A DNA stretch of 64,000 bases from Stictocephala bisonia (Eukaryota; Arthropoda; Insecta; Hemiptera; Membracidae). The notes under the pieces were generated by a model. The model made no database searches. It was not told the origin of the DNA and saw only the letters and a program-made list of their open reading frames with translations. The stretch covers positions 271,001 through 335,000 of the forward strand of contig JAQJVL010000153.1 in NCBI GenBank assembly GCA_035578905.1. Direction: 5' to 3'. The translations under genes and the position numbers were made by a program. Below are positions 23,100 through 35,344 of the stretch, piece by piece (positions within the stretch are counted from its first letter, which is position 1; each line of letters opens with the position of its first letter).

Positions 23100-24062
23100 A
23101 TAAAGAGTTATAGTGCCGAGCAGAACCAAACTTGTTGTAAAATTTTTATTACAGTTCATTTAAGACCTAAAAGAAAGCTTAGCACCAATTTTAGTTGCGA
23201 TCTGCTTTGTAAGTTCAGAAAAAACGTCCCAGAATTCATCTTAGACCTAAAAGGAAGTTTAGCACCAAATTTGCTTTTAATCTAATGTTTAAGTTCAGAA
23301 AATTCGAAAATTAAACGTCGCGTTTTACGCGGTTTGGTCGAAAACCCGATTTAATTTTTTGAAACAGTTTCTCAGATAGCACCTAAAACTCTAGAGAAAG
23401 CTACATACCAATTTGCATTCGAATCCGTTCCTTAATCATAATCCGTAGTGAAGCACGGGTACTTTCTGCTAGTTCTTTATAGTGCTGAAATGACCCGAAC
23501 TTTGTGAAAATTTTTTTCTAGAGTTCATCTAAGACCTAAAAGGAAGCTTGGTACCAAGTTTTGTTGCAATGTGATTTGTAGATTCACAAAAAATACATAA
23601 ATTTAAAAGTCGCGTTTTTCGCAGTTTGGTCGCGAACCTGATTGAATGTTTTGAAACCGTTTCTTAGCGAGCACCTACTACCCTAGAGGAAGCTACGTAC
23701 CAAGTTTCATATGAATCCGTTCGGTGGTTTTTGAGATTTCGTGTTTAGTCAGTCAGTGAGTGAGTGAGTTCTTTATAGTGCTGAAATGACCCGAACTTTG
23801 TGAAAACTTTTTTCTAGAGTTCATCTAAGACATAAAAGGAAGCTTGGTACCAAGTTTTGTTGCAATGTGATTTGTAGGTTCACAAAAAATACATAAATTT
23901 AAAAGTCGCGTTTTTCGCGGTTCTGTCGCGAACCTGATTGAATTTTTTGAAACCGTTTCTTAGCGAGCACCTACTACCCTAGAGAAAGCTACGTACCAAG
24001 TTTCATACGAATCCGTTCGGTGGTTTTTGAGATTTCGTGTTTAGTCAGTCAGTGAGTGAGTG
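23100..24062 (+). repeat. About 297-bp tandem units in the Helitron 5' end
   Basis: Two close copies start near 23474 and 23771, each beginning TTCTTTATAGTGCTGAAATG and ending TCAGTCAGTGAGTGAGTGAG. A diverged copy occupies about 23100-23440. The first close copy is joined directly to an opposite-facing Helitron 3' end at 23472. The CACTCACTGACTGAC-type subterminal motif (minus strand) is common in arthropod Helitron left ends. Confidence 0.9.
23443..23472 (+). other. Second Helitron 3' terminus, opposite orientation
   Basis: CCGTAGTGAAGCACGG can fold into a short bulged hairpin and is followed by GTACTTTCTGCTAG and then T. The last 20 bases equal the 3' end of the main Helitron, and ATCATAAT precedes the hairpin in both. 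It faces plus, inside the left end of the minus-strand element. No matching TC 5' end was found upstream on the plus strand. Confidence 0.85.
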
Positions 24063-24090
24063 AGTGGTATTTGGCTTATATATGTATAGA
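24063..24090 (-). other. Helitron 5' terminus
   Basis: The minus strand begins TCTATACATATATAAGCC and then AAATACCACTC, preceded by A at 24091. TCTATACATAT-type starts are well known for Helitron 5' ends. Confidence 0.88.
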
Positions 24091-26316
24091 TTAGTGATCA
24101 GAATTAACAACTATTAATAATTCTATAAACTATCATGATAGAAATACCACTACTTTACGATAGTTCAATGCTATGAATTGGTTATTTACTCCCATTTTTT
24201 AAATTAATGTTTAGTTTAAACATGTCATGCTGCTTATTTTAATTTGTTACGGAAAAGAGTTATTCTGTTACTACGGGGGGTGGGGGGTACAGGTACGATA
24301 CACTCGCTCTGTGAGAAGGCTTAGGATACGTTTATATGTTTATATTATCATCATATTCATCCACTACATACAAGTTCTATATTTTTCACAGCATATATTA
24401 TTTACATTTCCAGTTATAAAGTATCTTATTTTATCCTACAATTGTATTTTTTCTTATAATACATATTAGAATTCATTTAATGTATAATTTGTGACATTAT
24501 CACCTTTTAGGTCATATTTACTAATTAATTTTCGTTTTTTTTGCAGTCATATGTTGTTTGCAAATTTATCAATTTTATTTAAACAGTATTTTTAAATATG
24601 TTTAATTTTACTTAAATGTACTAATTATTGGTTTTCACACCAGTTTAATAACTGTATGATAAACTAATTGACTGTTAATCAAGCTTCTCAGTTAACAAAA
24701 ATTATTAAACAATACGTGTTCAGACAAGATGATATATATTTTTCTTATTTCCAAACCATTAATTAGGCTATTGGTAAATAAACGTTTTCAATGGTCAGTT
24801 GAAAATAGAGAGAAATAAAAGCTAAGCTTACCATTGAAGGATACTTACCAATATTGTAACGCTTGATTCCGTTTTTTATCATATCATTTCCGCTATATAT
24901 CATAACACCTAAAAGTCTGGAGAGCTAAACTTAATCTCTACATCAAGCACTTTACACAACCAGCATCCAATTACTTAACTTTATTAAAGGATTTTATAAG
25001 ATGTTTTTAATAAGAGCAAATTTAATTTTGAGCAGTATATTTAAAACTCTAATTGGATTTATTCAAAACATATTTCTGATTTAATTTAACATTAATGAAC
25101 TGAATATTCAAATTTTGTTATATTAAGAGGTGATAAGTATGTTTAGATCAAACACAAAACACGAAACTTTTCAAACAATACGCATAAATGTATCTATTAC
25201 AAGACTGAAGAAACCCATACACACTGATACACTTTTACTTATGTTACTTAGGCTATGTGCACAGTAAAATGCCTAACTGTGCACTGATACGTGAAATGTT
25301 TAGCATAAAGTCTGCCTAGACGGTTTGTAACTATAAAAAACTATGACTAATTTTAAATGGCAAGTATGGTATAGATTATATTTCAAGCAATACTCTTTAA
25401 ATTCCTAATTTTTTGTAACATATATATCTATTATTAAATCAAAAACACAACTATCTGTCTATTAAGGATAGTAACAATAATACTTAATAACAATACTTAA
25501 TAACAATGACTACTCTAGATAATGAACGCTCACTAGACTCTTTCGTCCCTCATTTTCACCTATATATCTATAATACAAAATTATGTGTCTTTAAAGTAAA
25601 TAAAAATAAACAAAGCGAAAGTTATTTATTTATTGCGTATTCATAGTAAACTACTTGAAAATATGGAGATAAACTGTTTAGTGTTATATACATTTATACA
25701 AAAATAAATGAAATGATTAACCGAGTTATGATTACAGAAATGCAAGTATTTTAAAAAATTAAAACTAATTTAAAAATGTGAAACTTAACTGACGAATAAG
25801 AATTAAGTCAGGCAGTAGAAAATGGGTCAATGGTTATGTCCATTGTTTCTTCTGTCGACAGTAATTATGCATAGGAAAGGTTTATGCTTCTTACAGCTGT
25901 TTCAGATCGTTTGTGAGTTAGAAACGGAACTTGTCTTGAGTTATATCATAAAGTTTCATGAAAGTTAATTTAAGCTTGCACAAATGTATTGATTTTATAA
26001 AGGGGTGGACAAGTAATTGTACATAAACAACTCAAACGCAACTTACAATAAAATGGGTGTCTTGAAACGCAAATACGCAAATTTATATTTTAAATTAAAT
26101 CAGGAGTTATTGGATATTGGTTACGAAGGTGTTCTTTTGTACTAAAATACCTGTTAAAAAGCCATTTTAGATTATATTTATACATTTTACAGAATCCTTG
26201 AATTAAACTAAGGCAACTGACTAAATAGGCCTACACGATAAACTGTCAGACTGGTTTCGTATTTCATATGGACGTTTTAGCAAATACCACACCATGCTTT
26301 AACTATTAAAAGCATG
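24091..26316. other. AT-rich spacer
   Basis: No gene was recognised on either strand. A G-run (TACGGGGGGTGGGGGGTAC near 24272-24290) is the only compositional outlier. Confidence 0.55.
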
Positions 26317-26840
26317 TCAGGTTCTTCCCACTAACTTGATGCTCTCTTGGAGCTGATTATTCTTGAGCAATAATGATGGCTTCCTCCTACCACATTGTGT
26401 CTGAACAGGCGTCTGCGATCTCAGGTTCTTCCCACCAACTTGATGCTCCCTTAGAGCTGACTATCCTTGAGCAAAGTCGACTACTTCCTACTACCACATT
26501 GTATTTGAACTGACAGTGTCTGTGACCTCAGGTTTTACCCATCAACCTGATACTCCCTTAGAGCTGACTATTCTTGAGCAAAGTCGATGACTTCCTACTA
26601 CCACATTGTGTTTGAACTGACAGTGTCTGTGACCTCAGGTTTTACCCATCAACCTGATACTCCCTTAGAGCTGATTATTCTTAAGCGATGTTTATGGTTT
26701 CCTCCTTCAACATTGTATTTGAACTGACAGTGTCTGTGACCTCAGGTTTTACCCATCAACCTGATACTCCCTTAGAGGTTATTATTCTTGAGCAATGTTG
26801 ATGGCCTCCTACCACATTATGTCTGTCTCACCGAAATGTC
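26317..26840 (+). repeat. 107-bp tandem repeat, 5 units
   Basis: Units start at about 26317, 26421, 26528, 26635 and 26742. Each has TCAGGTT(C/T)T, then CTTAGAGCTGA and ATTCTTGAGCAA, and ends near CTGTGACC. The last three share TTTTACCCATCAACCTGATA and are younger. The last unit is incomplete. Confidence 0.92.
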
Positions 26841-28782
26841 TTAATGCTCTGAACAATATTCCATTACGATATTGACTTATAAAGGATGTCCTGAGCTAAT
26901 GAGGCACTTTTTTATAAGAAAATATAAAATTATCTAGGGTGATAAAACTTAATTTTAATATTATTTTAATTAGAAGACTAATGACAAAATACCTACTTTT
27001 CATGGAAATGTCCTTATTAATTGTCAAACTAAAATGCAACGTTGTTACTGGTAATTTATTTGGTATAAACGTTCTAATGATTCAAAATTAACATTTTTAA
27101 ATATTCCGTAAGATGAAGAAATATTAACTTTGTTGTTTTTAAGCGGTTTAATTTTTTTTAAACACAATTTTCATAGTAATTCATTTATAACTGGTTTCAC
27201 TAATCATATTAAAATGCATATTGCAAGTAATTTTCACTATTGATGAACTTCATAACATAACTTTTCCACAATCCTATTCAGTTGATTACTTTGAAGTATA
27301 TTGTTTGAGTGGGGGGGGGGGGCGAATATCATATTCATACTTACTTTGCACTCGAAAGTAACATAAAAGCATATAAACGCAATAGTTTTAATTTTAAGTA
27401 AAATTTTTTTGTACCTGTAAATATCTTTTCTATTCATTTTGGTCTTTCTTATTGAACATTATTTTCCATTCCATACAGATAAGAGAAGGGTCGAAATCAG
27501 TATAAATATAAAAAACTATCTCAAAAATCAATCATTTAACATTCTTGGGGATTATGTTGAAAGTTAAAAATTAAATTTTATTTAAATATGAAAATTAGGC
27601 TAACAAAGTGAAGGAATATACAAAACCTAATATGATTAAGAAATATTATAACAGGCATAAGAATATAAAACATCTTAAACATCATTACATTAGTAAAAAA
27701 GTTAATAAGAACAATTACCGTCCTTTATACTAAATGAACACAATAAATACACAAGTATTTCTTAGTATTCGCGATATATAGCCTTCGTAGTAAAATGTAA
27801 TGAATGATTTAACTACAGTGAATACAAGCATTTCAACAACAAACCTGTCTATTGAATAATCGAAGTAATAATAGAATAAGAATACAATATTATTTATGAA
27901 AGAGTACTACAGTTCAATCGGGAATCTCAGTATAAACACTAAACTGTGTTCTAAGAGTAATTACTTACCTAAAGATACTGTACAAATCATCTAAAAAAGG
28001 TTTGACCAATAAGGAAATAGGCTGAAGGATGTCGAGTTATCTACGCGTGACGACGACACAGCCCTTCACAGTGCCTTTAATGACTTCTTTGTTTCCAATG
28101 TAGTAGCAGTCTGTCTTATAATGATGTGATTTAGTAAAGTCTTAGACAAAACATAAGTAAATCACTCTAATTCCAGCCCTATGATTAAAATATATTCAAA
28201 ATTACAGAATCAATATTCATTGAATCGATATAGAAGAAACTAATTGTAGTTGATTGATAGTTTGATAGTGATAGTGATAGTAATTGTGATAGTGATATTG
28301 TTAGTTCAGAATATTTTTAACTATATATGACATTAAAGTTATTTTATATTTGCTAACAATAATTATTACATAATTTTGTCCTCAGTAAGCTAAATTAATA
28401 TTTATTAAAACAGCATTTATCGTGTATTTCCAGAGAAATTCAGGTAAATAACACACTAATATAATAAAACTACCAGTTTAATTTAAAATACTAAATTTAA
28501 TCCAAGGATATTACAAGAGTTTAAGTTATTTCGTTTTCATTACATTCCTTCTTTATCTTCAAGTGAGAAGACCTGTACTTGCACATTGTTTCTAAATACT
28601 ACCTCCAACACAGTAATTTTGTTTAAAGAACTAGTTTTTTTAGTTAGGATGTAAATTCCAAACATTAATTATATTGCACAAAATTTGTAGCATTGTTAGT
28701 AGAAGATCGTGAAATACTTATAATTAAAAATGTTAGTTTTTATAAGTGATGTTTTGTTCTCCTATTCATCAAAGCGTTAAAA
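26841..28782. other. AT-rich spacer
   Basis: A G-run of about a dozen bases lies near 27311-27322 and a GATAGT-type simple repeat near 28256-28302. A 66-codon frame at 27237-27437 has no recognisable feature. Confidence 0.55.
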
Positions 28783-28951
28783 CTTTACATATCGCAGATG
28801 TATGATACACACTTTACTTATCACAGATGGATGATACATACTTTACTTGTCACAGATGTATGATACATACTTTACTTATCACAGATGTATGATACACACT
28901 TCACATATCACAGATGTATGATACACACTTCACGTATCACAGATGTATGAT
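28783..28951 (+). repeat. 29-bp minisatellite, left block
   Basis: About six units contain TATCACAGATGTATGATACA and CACTTTACT. This is the same unit as the long block at 31859-32895 on the other side of the LINE. Confidence 0.93.
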
Positions 28952-29181
28952 ACATGTTAGTCGTAGTAATATTCTTTTATGAAAATTAACTATTGATGTA
29001 TTAAAATAAATATACATATATATACTTATACAATTTTTGGCTCAGCTGAGTAGAATAAACTGTATCATTGTTATATAATAAATGAAATTACAGATTACAG
29101 ACTCTATTTCTACACAAATCATCACCCGGGTTACGGTTGTGAAGAGATTTACGTGTAAATCTAGCAATTGTAAAAATTTAT
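28937..29181 (+). repeat. Direct repeat flanking the LINE, left copy
   Basis: About 245 bases from the last minisatellite unit, through CATGTTAGTCGTAGTAATA and CACCCGGGTTACGG, to GTAAAAATTTAT are repeated at 32880-33123 with only about four differences. The left copy stops exactly where the LINE begins. Confidence 0.95.
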
Positions 29182-31858
29182 AGAGCATTTTGTTCCTCTA
29201 TAGAGACAGCCTCAGCGATGTCTAGGCTACACAAAGTGCTGGCTAAGGACCCTGGGGGAGGACTGGGATCCCTTATTAGAGAGGATGGGGAGTGGACCAG
29301 TTCAGAAGAAGAGACCTTGCAACTTTTATTTGAGACTCACTTCCCGGGATCCGTCGAGGAACCGGCGGTGGGCCCCCCCACTTCGGTGGGGTGGGCTTGC
29401 ACTGGGGCCTCGCACGGGGACTGGAGTGAGGCAAAGAAGGTTGTCACAGAGCAAAGGATTAGGTGGGCTGTTGAGTGCTTCGCCCCCTTCAAGAGCGCTG
29501 GGCCGGATGGCATCCTACCTGTGCACTTGCAGAGGGGTTTGGAGCCGCTCCTACCCCACATGACCGCAATTTGTAGGGCCTCCCTGGCCTTGGGTTATAT
29601 CCCAAGGCTGTGGAGGACCGCAAAAGTAGTGTATATCCCCAAATCTGGAAGGGGTACACATTCCAGACCTAAAGACTTCAGACCGATCAGCCTCATGTCT
29701 TTTCTTTTAAAGACATTGGAGAGGCTGGTCGAGAGACGGGGTGTTGAGAGATAACCCACTCCATACAAACCAACACGCATACATGGCTGGGAGATCTGCG
29801 GAGTCGGCTCTTCATAGACTCGTCACGAGGGTTGAGGGGATGATTCGGCAGAAGGAGCTAGCCATGGGTGTCTTCACGGACATAGAGGGGGCGTTCAATA
29901 ATGTCTCCCCACAGTCTATGATCGATGCTGTCGTTAGGACGGGCGTCAATGGCATCATTGTCAGATGGATTGAGGCCTACCTACGCAGCAGAACGGTTAA
30001 GGCAACATTGAACGAAGCGTCAGTTCAGGTTGTAGTCGGCAGCGGCTGCCCCCAAGGGGGCGTCCTTTCCCCTCTCCTGTGGTCCTTGGTGGTTGATGAC
30101 CTACTAGGGGCGCTGAACGGGATGGGGGTATATGCTCAGGCATACGCGGACGATGTGTGTATACTGGGCGTTGGTAAGTTTGCCAGCACGGTGTCGGACA
30201 TCGTCCAGGCTGCCTTGAGATACCTAGAAAGGTGGTGTAGGGACAAGGGGCTCTCTGTTAACCCTAACAAGACAGAAATTGTACTTTTCACTAGGAAGAA
30301 GAGGCTGGATATACACGCCCACCATGGGAAATATGGAGCTAAGAGCTACAGGGTCGGTCAAGTATCTGGGGGTTATCCTGGATGCTAAACTGAACTGGCT
30401 CAAGCACCTACAGGAGAAAGCCAGGAAGTTCAGAATGGCTTTCTGGGCTTGTCGGAGGGCCATCGGACAACGTGGGGTCTAAAACCAAAGATGGTTTACT
30501 GGCTATACACGAGTGTACTTCGGCCCTCATTATGTTATGCGGCTGTTGTCTGGTGGCCGGCCATGGCACAGAATAGTGCAAGGCTAACACTAGACAGATG
30601 TCAGAGAATGGCGTGCCTGGGAATCACAGGGGCAATTAGAACAACCCCATTGGCGGCGATGGAGGTCCTCACTGGGCTCCGCCCAATGGACCTGTTTGTA
30701 AAAGGGGAGGCCAGTAAAGCGGCCTTCAGAATAAGGGCGACTGGTGGCTGGCTGTCTGGCCAACCAGGACTCTACGGGAGTATACTATCTGGGGACATTG
30801 GTCTGGACCCGTTGATTTCGATGGGAACAGACTTAATGGTACCTAAGTACAGAATTAACAGGTGGGTTAGGGCCTTCCTTCTAAGCAGAGATGAGTGGAT
30901 GGGGAGTACCGAGCCCGCACAAGTAAAAGGAAGCATGTGGTATACAGACGGCTCGCTTACAGAAGAAGGTGCGGGTGCGGGGGTGTACGGGAGGGGAGCA
31001 CGGAAAGTTCTGTCTGTACCTCTAGGGGCCCATGCAACCGTCTTCCAGGCGGAGGTGATGGCTATTATGATAGCCACACAAGAAGAAATGCGTCTAGGTG
31101 GCTTCGGAGGAGTTGTCTCAATCTGCTCGGACAGCCAGGCGGCGATAAAGGCGATCATGGCACCACGTACCAGCTCTAAGCTGGTATGGGAGTGCCAGGG
31201 GATCCTGGAGACTCTTTGCCAGCGTAAACAGGTGAGACTCATATGGGTCCCTGGGCATGCTGGTATTGATAGGAATGAGAGAGCCGATGCACTGGCTAGG
31301 AGGGGGGCAAAGTGCCCACTGCTGGGGCCGGAGCCGGCTCTTGGTATTCCTCTTCAAAAGGTAAAAAGAAGAATTGACAGGTGGACCTCTGAGAAACACG
31401 ATAGCAGATGGAGGACCGAGTCTGGGCTCAGGCAGTCTCGTGCTCTTATCCAAGGACCGGGTCGCTGGTACAGCGGAGATCTGCTGAGCTGTAACCGGGC
31501 CAAGGTGAGGGCGGTTACGGGTATGCTGACCGGACACAATCTTCTTAACAGACATATGAAGATTATGGGCCTAACAGAGGACTCCACATGTAGGCTCTGT
31601 GAGGAGGATGAGGAGAGCTCCATACACATCTTTTGTCATTGTGGAGCTCTCTCATCCCTTAGGTATAGGACTCTGGGTGCCGCTTTTCTGGAACCAGAGG
31701 ATATTAGAAGGGCTACACTCGGGGAGATCATGACCTTCATAAGGGGGACTGGTCTCTTGTGACACTGTCGCCAGTCTCGGGGCGCAAAGGGCCATAGAGT
31801 CCAGGCGCAGTGGGCTTGGCGACAGGACCACAACCCGGTGTATCTAATCTAATCTAAA
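29182..31858 (+). mobile_element. 5'-truncated non-LTR retrotransposon (LINE), RT and RNase H
   Basis: A GC-rich block in AT-rich DNA begins in the middle of the reverse transcriptase ORF, so ORF1 and the endonuclease are missing, as is usual for 5'-truncated LINEs. It ends 96 bases after the last stop with ATCTAATCTAATCTAAAC, a short tandem tail instead of poly-A. The flanks are long near-identical direct repeats. RT plus RNase H and a terminal CCHC-like cluster point to the I-related group (LOA, R1 or I-like clades). The exact clade needs a phylogeny. Confidence 0.92.
29185..31762 (+). pseudogene. LINE ORF2 fragment: reverse transcriptase, RNase H, CCHC
   Basis: Three frame changes, near 29745, 30330 and 30470, break one long ORF. 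In order: the RT N-terminal part with PFKSAGPDGILPVHL, AKVVYIPKSGRG and FRPISLMSFLLKTLERLVER; QHAYMAGRSAESALH and FTDIEGAFNNV (catalytic Asp); GCPQGGVLSPLLW; YADD at 30143-30154; then RNase H with WYTDGS (Asp codon at 30947), FQAEVMAI, CSDSQAAIKA and GHAGIDRNERADALA, all four acidic positions kept; and last CRLCEEDEESSIHIFCHC, a zinc-knuckle-like cluster. The enzyme would copy element RNA into DNA at the target site and remove the RNA. The frame is open from 29185 without a true start, in keeping with truncation. Confidence 0.92.
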
Positions 31859-32895
31859 CTATCACAGATGTATGATACACACTTTACATATCACAGATGT
31901 ATGATACATACTTTACTTATCACAGATGTATGATACACACTTTACTTATCACAGATGTATGATACACACTTTACATATCACAGATGTATAATACACACTT
32001 TACAAATCACAGATGTATGATACACACTTTACATATCACAGATGTATGATACACACTTTACAAATCACAGATGTACGATACACACTTTACATATCACAGA
32101 TGTATAATACACACTTTACAAATCACAGATGTATGATACACACTTCACATATCACAGATGTATGATACACACTTTACAAATCACAGATGTACGATACACA
32201 CTTTACATATCACAGATGTATAATACACACTTTACAAATCACAGATGTATGATACACACTTCACATATCACAGATGTATGACACACACTTTACAAATCAC
32301 AGATGTATGATACACAATTTACAAATCACAGATGTACGATACACACTTTACATATCACAGATGTATAATACACACTTTACAAATCACAGATGTATGATAC
32401 ACACTTTACAAATCACAGATGTACGATACACACTTTACAAATCACAGATGTATGATACACACTTTACAAATCACAGATGTATGATACACACTTCACATAT
32501 CACAGATGTATGACACACACTTTACAAATCACAGATGTATGATACACAATTTACAAATCACAGATGTACGATACACACTTTACATATCACAGATGTATAA
32601 TACACACTTTACAAATCACAGATGTATGATACACACTTCACATATCACAGATGTATGATACACACTTTACATATCACAGATGTATGATACACACTTTACA
32701 AATCACAGATGTATGATACACACTTTACAAATCACAGATGTATGATACACACTTTACATATCACAGATGTATGATACACACTTTACATATCACAGATGTA
32801 TGATACACACTTCACAAATAACAGATGTATGATACACACTTCACATATCACAGATGTATGATACACACTTCACATATCACAGATGTATGATACAT
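31859..32895 (+). repeat. 29-bp minisatellite, right block, about 36 units
   Basis: Units contain CACAGATGTATGATACACAC and TTTACA(T/A)AT. Variants (GTACGATAC, GTATAATAC, ATGACACAC) recur in a fixed order in about 32100-32640, giving a higher-order period of several units. The 79-codon frame at 32274-32513 is an artefact of the repeat. Confidence 0.95.
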
Positions 32896-33123
32896 GTTAG
32901 TCGTAGTAATATTCTTTTATGAAAACTAACTATTGATGTATTAAAATAAATATACATATATATATACTTATACAATTTTTGGCTCAGCTGAGTGGAATAA
33001 ACTGTATCATTGTTATATAATAAATGAAATTACAGATTACAGACTCTATTTCTACACAAATCATCACCCGGGTTACGGTTGTGAAGAGATTTACGTGTAA
33101 ATCAAGCAATTGTAAAAATTTAT
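32880..33123 (+). repeat. Direct repeat flanking the LINE, right copy
   Basis: It matches 28937-29181 with about four differences (for example GAAAACTAAC versus GAAAATTAAC, and AATCAAGC versus AATCTAGC). Beyond GTAAAAATTTAT the right copy continues into unique DNA (TTCTAGTC), whereas the left copy continues into the LINE. Confidence 0.95.
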
Positions 33124-34494
33124 TTCTAGTCTAAGATTAGCAGACTTTTTTTAAAGGTTCTTGCATTACTCTAATAATACTTATGGTGTAAGAAGTGACC
33201 GTCGAATAATTTATAGTAAAAACACATAACATATAAGATTGATCGATCCTCTGAGGATTTACACATTTGTATTCTTCGAGATAAGAAGTTATTGTTATAG
33301 GATCTTATTTAACGTGGTTTAATATAAAACTAGTTCCTCGTTTTGTTTAGATTTAAAATAATAACACCATCTATGAAATTAATTGAATATTTTAAAATAG
33401 TTCAATACTTTTGAATTTTTAAGTAAATTTGTCAATTAGAAAAAATAATTTGCCAAAAACATAGTTTAACGAACAAATCTGACAAATTTTGACAAACCAA
33501 ATAATAAAAATTTTCTTAACGATTATTTTCAAGACTGGTTTGATTTTTCAATGTTTATATTATTAATACATTTTTACATGATTACCATTTTTATCAGTAT
33601 AATACGTTTAAAATAAGTATATATCTTATGTCAGTCTCTTTCTGTTTAAATAATATTCGATCACATTAATCCGTTATTTATAATTGAATTAAAGTAAGTA
33701 ACATATTTGTCTATTTTTAAAATGTGTATTTTTCATTGCGTCATTGAATAAATAAATTAATAACTACTTAAAGTTAGCAAGTTATGTTTTTAGAAATTAT
33801 TATATTGCGTTTCAGTACATGTAAAAATTTCAAACAAAACATAGTGATGCAATATTTTACTAAAATTTAAATCCAGCGTTTCATTTATGTCATAAAACAA
33901 CTTTCTATCAACCGTAAAAGTGCTTTGTATGACATGTACTGGAATTTTCAAGCAGAGAAATTAGTGTTGTTTGCCAGAATCGTCTAATTTTATCAAGTTT
34001 GTGACTTTTAATTGCCATTTTGCGATTCTACTACGTTAACAAACCATCACAGATAAAATTGTATATTATTTGTAAGACAGAAATTATTTATAGTTCTTCA
34101 ATGAAGTGTAAAACACAAACTGCAGCATACTTCATTTATTTTTCTATTCAGTCTGAGAGTATAACATTAGTTACAAAACAGTTAAGCCTGTGGTAATAAG
34201 TAAGATAAGTAAAGGATTAAACATCTGTACTAACATAAACTGTCCTGGTTGAACCCCTACATTGATAACTTTTACATAAAACTATTAATATAAACTGGAA
34301 ATAGCTTAAGTATTTGAAAAAACACCTCCCTATACCAACTAACATAACCTAAGAGTAATAATTAGGAAAATAGTTACTATCTTCATTATGCTAAATCAAA
34401 TAGAATGCTAAAGCAAATCATAATATTATAACATAAACATAACAAATTTGATACCGTTAAAAATATTATTAATAATGTTATTGACTTACAGTAT
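33124..34494. other. AT-rich spacer
   Basis: No gene, RNA or repeat was recognised. Confidence 0.6.
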
Positions 34495-35155
34495 ATGCTG
34501 AATCTGGTCTCATTTATCTTTCACATCTTGTCTTCAAATGTGATAGGGATTAACCTCCTAGACATAAACTCTGCTCGGGTACAAAAAGACCTGTTGCTGA
34601 ATAAGGTCATTGGAATGATAAAGAGATTATCGGGTTGATAGGAATAATATAAGATCATAGATATTCTCAAAGGGAGCATCAAATAGGTGGGAAAAGTAGT
34701 AGATCTTACATATGAGACGGCGACACAATGTTGTGCGTATTTTAAGGCGAATATGAATGATGATATAAGAGTAGGATGAGTGTGGATGAGTGTAGTCTGG
34801 TTACTAACTGAGTTCAGCTGTTCCTCAGAAAGGGCAATTTATTAATAGCCCAACAGCCAAGGCAACTAAGGGACCTACTGATTTACGTGGAATCCGAACC
34901 ACATAGTGCTGGTCTGATTTTCAGCTAATTGACAAGCCTGATACTCAGTTATCTCCCCCACACAACATCCGTATAATGATTATCGCCCAAAATGGACACC
35001 CCAGACTTCGATAGTAATGTCCACGCAGATAGCATCCATTGAGCGGACGCCATGTCGGTATTAAGAGGACCGAGCATCGAACCTATCGCGTACAATCTCC
35101 CAAACACTTTGTCCCCAAGCAGCTGGGTTACAGCACTGCGCCACCAGTGCCGACA
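34495..35155 (-). mobile_element. SINE family 2, full-length copy of about 660 bp
   Basis: On the minus strand the head reads GTCGGCACTGGTGGCGCAGT, with a box-A-like TGGCGCAGTGC, and GGTTCGATGCTCGGTCC gives a good box B. The head matches 7416-7561. The body matches 47722-48200, for example AAATCAGACCA, GGGCTATTAATAAA and AGTAACCAGACTACACTCAT. Three copies with shared internal order in different surroundings show this is an interspersed element. It is unusually long for a SINE, so the 3' part may derive from another element. The left boundary is uncertain. Confidence 0.82.
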
Positions 35156-35344
35156 CTGATCACAGACACTGCCAGTTCAGACACAACACGGGAGGAGGAA
35201 ACCATAAACATCGCTCGAGAATAATCAGCTCAAAGGGAGTATTGCAATGTTCATCCAACATCGAATTGAACATTAATTGTATATAATTTTTCGTTTGGAG
35301 GAGCAATAATCCATTTACAGGACACCCACCCACTATCACTATCA

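Larger units (their letters stand above)
15168..24090 (-). mobile_element. Helitron, autonomous type, decayed, both termini present
   Basis: On the minus strand the element begins TCTATACATATATAAGCC at 24090, preceded by A, and ends GCACGGGTACTTTCTGCTAG at 15168, followed by T. That fits the Helitron rules: 5' TC, 3' CTRR, insertion between A and T with no target duplication. Inside, in order, are an OTU protease, a basic repeat and Cys-rich segment, a Rep nuclease with HUH and two-Tyr motifs, and a Pif1-type helicase. The family is expected to move by rolling-circle replication. Several frameshifts, one nonsense codon and an insertion of about 1.25 kb in Rep make this copy inactive. The untranslated ends carry local tandem arrays. 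Confidence 0.9.
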
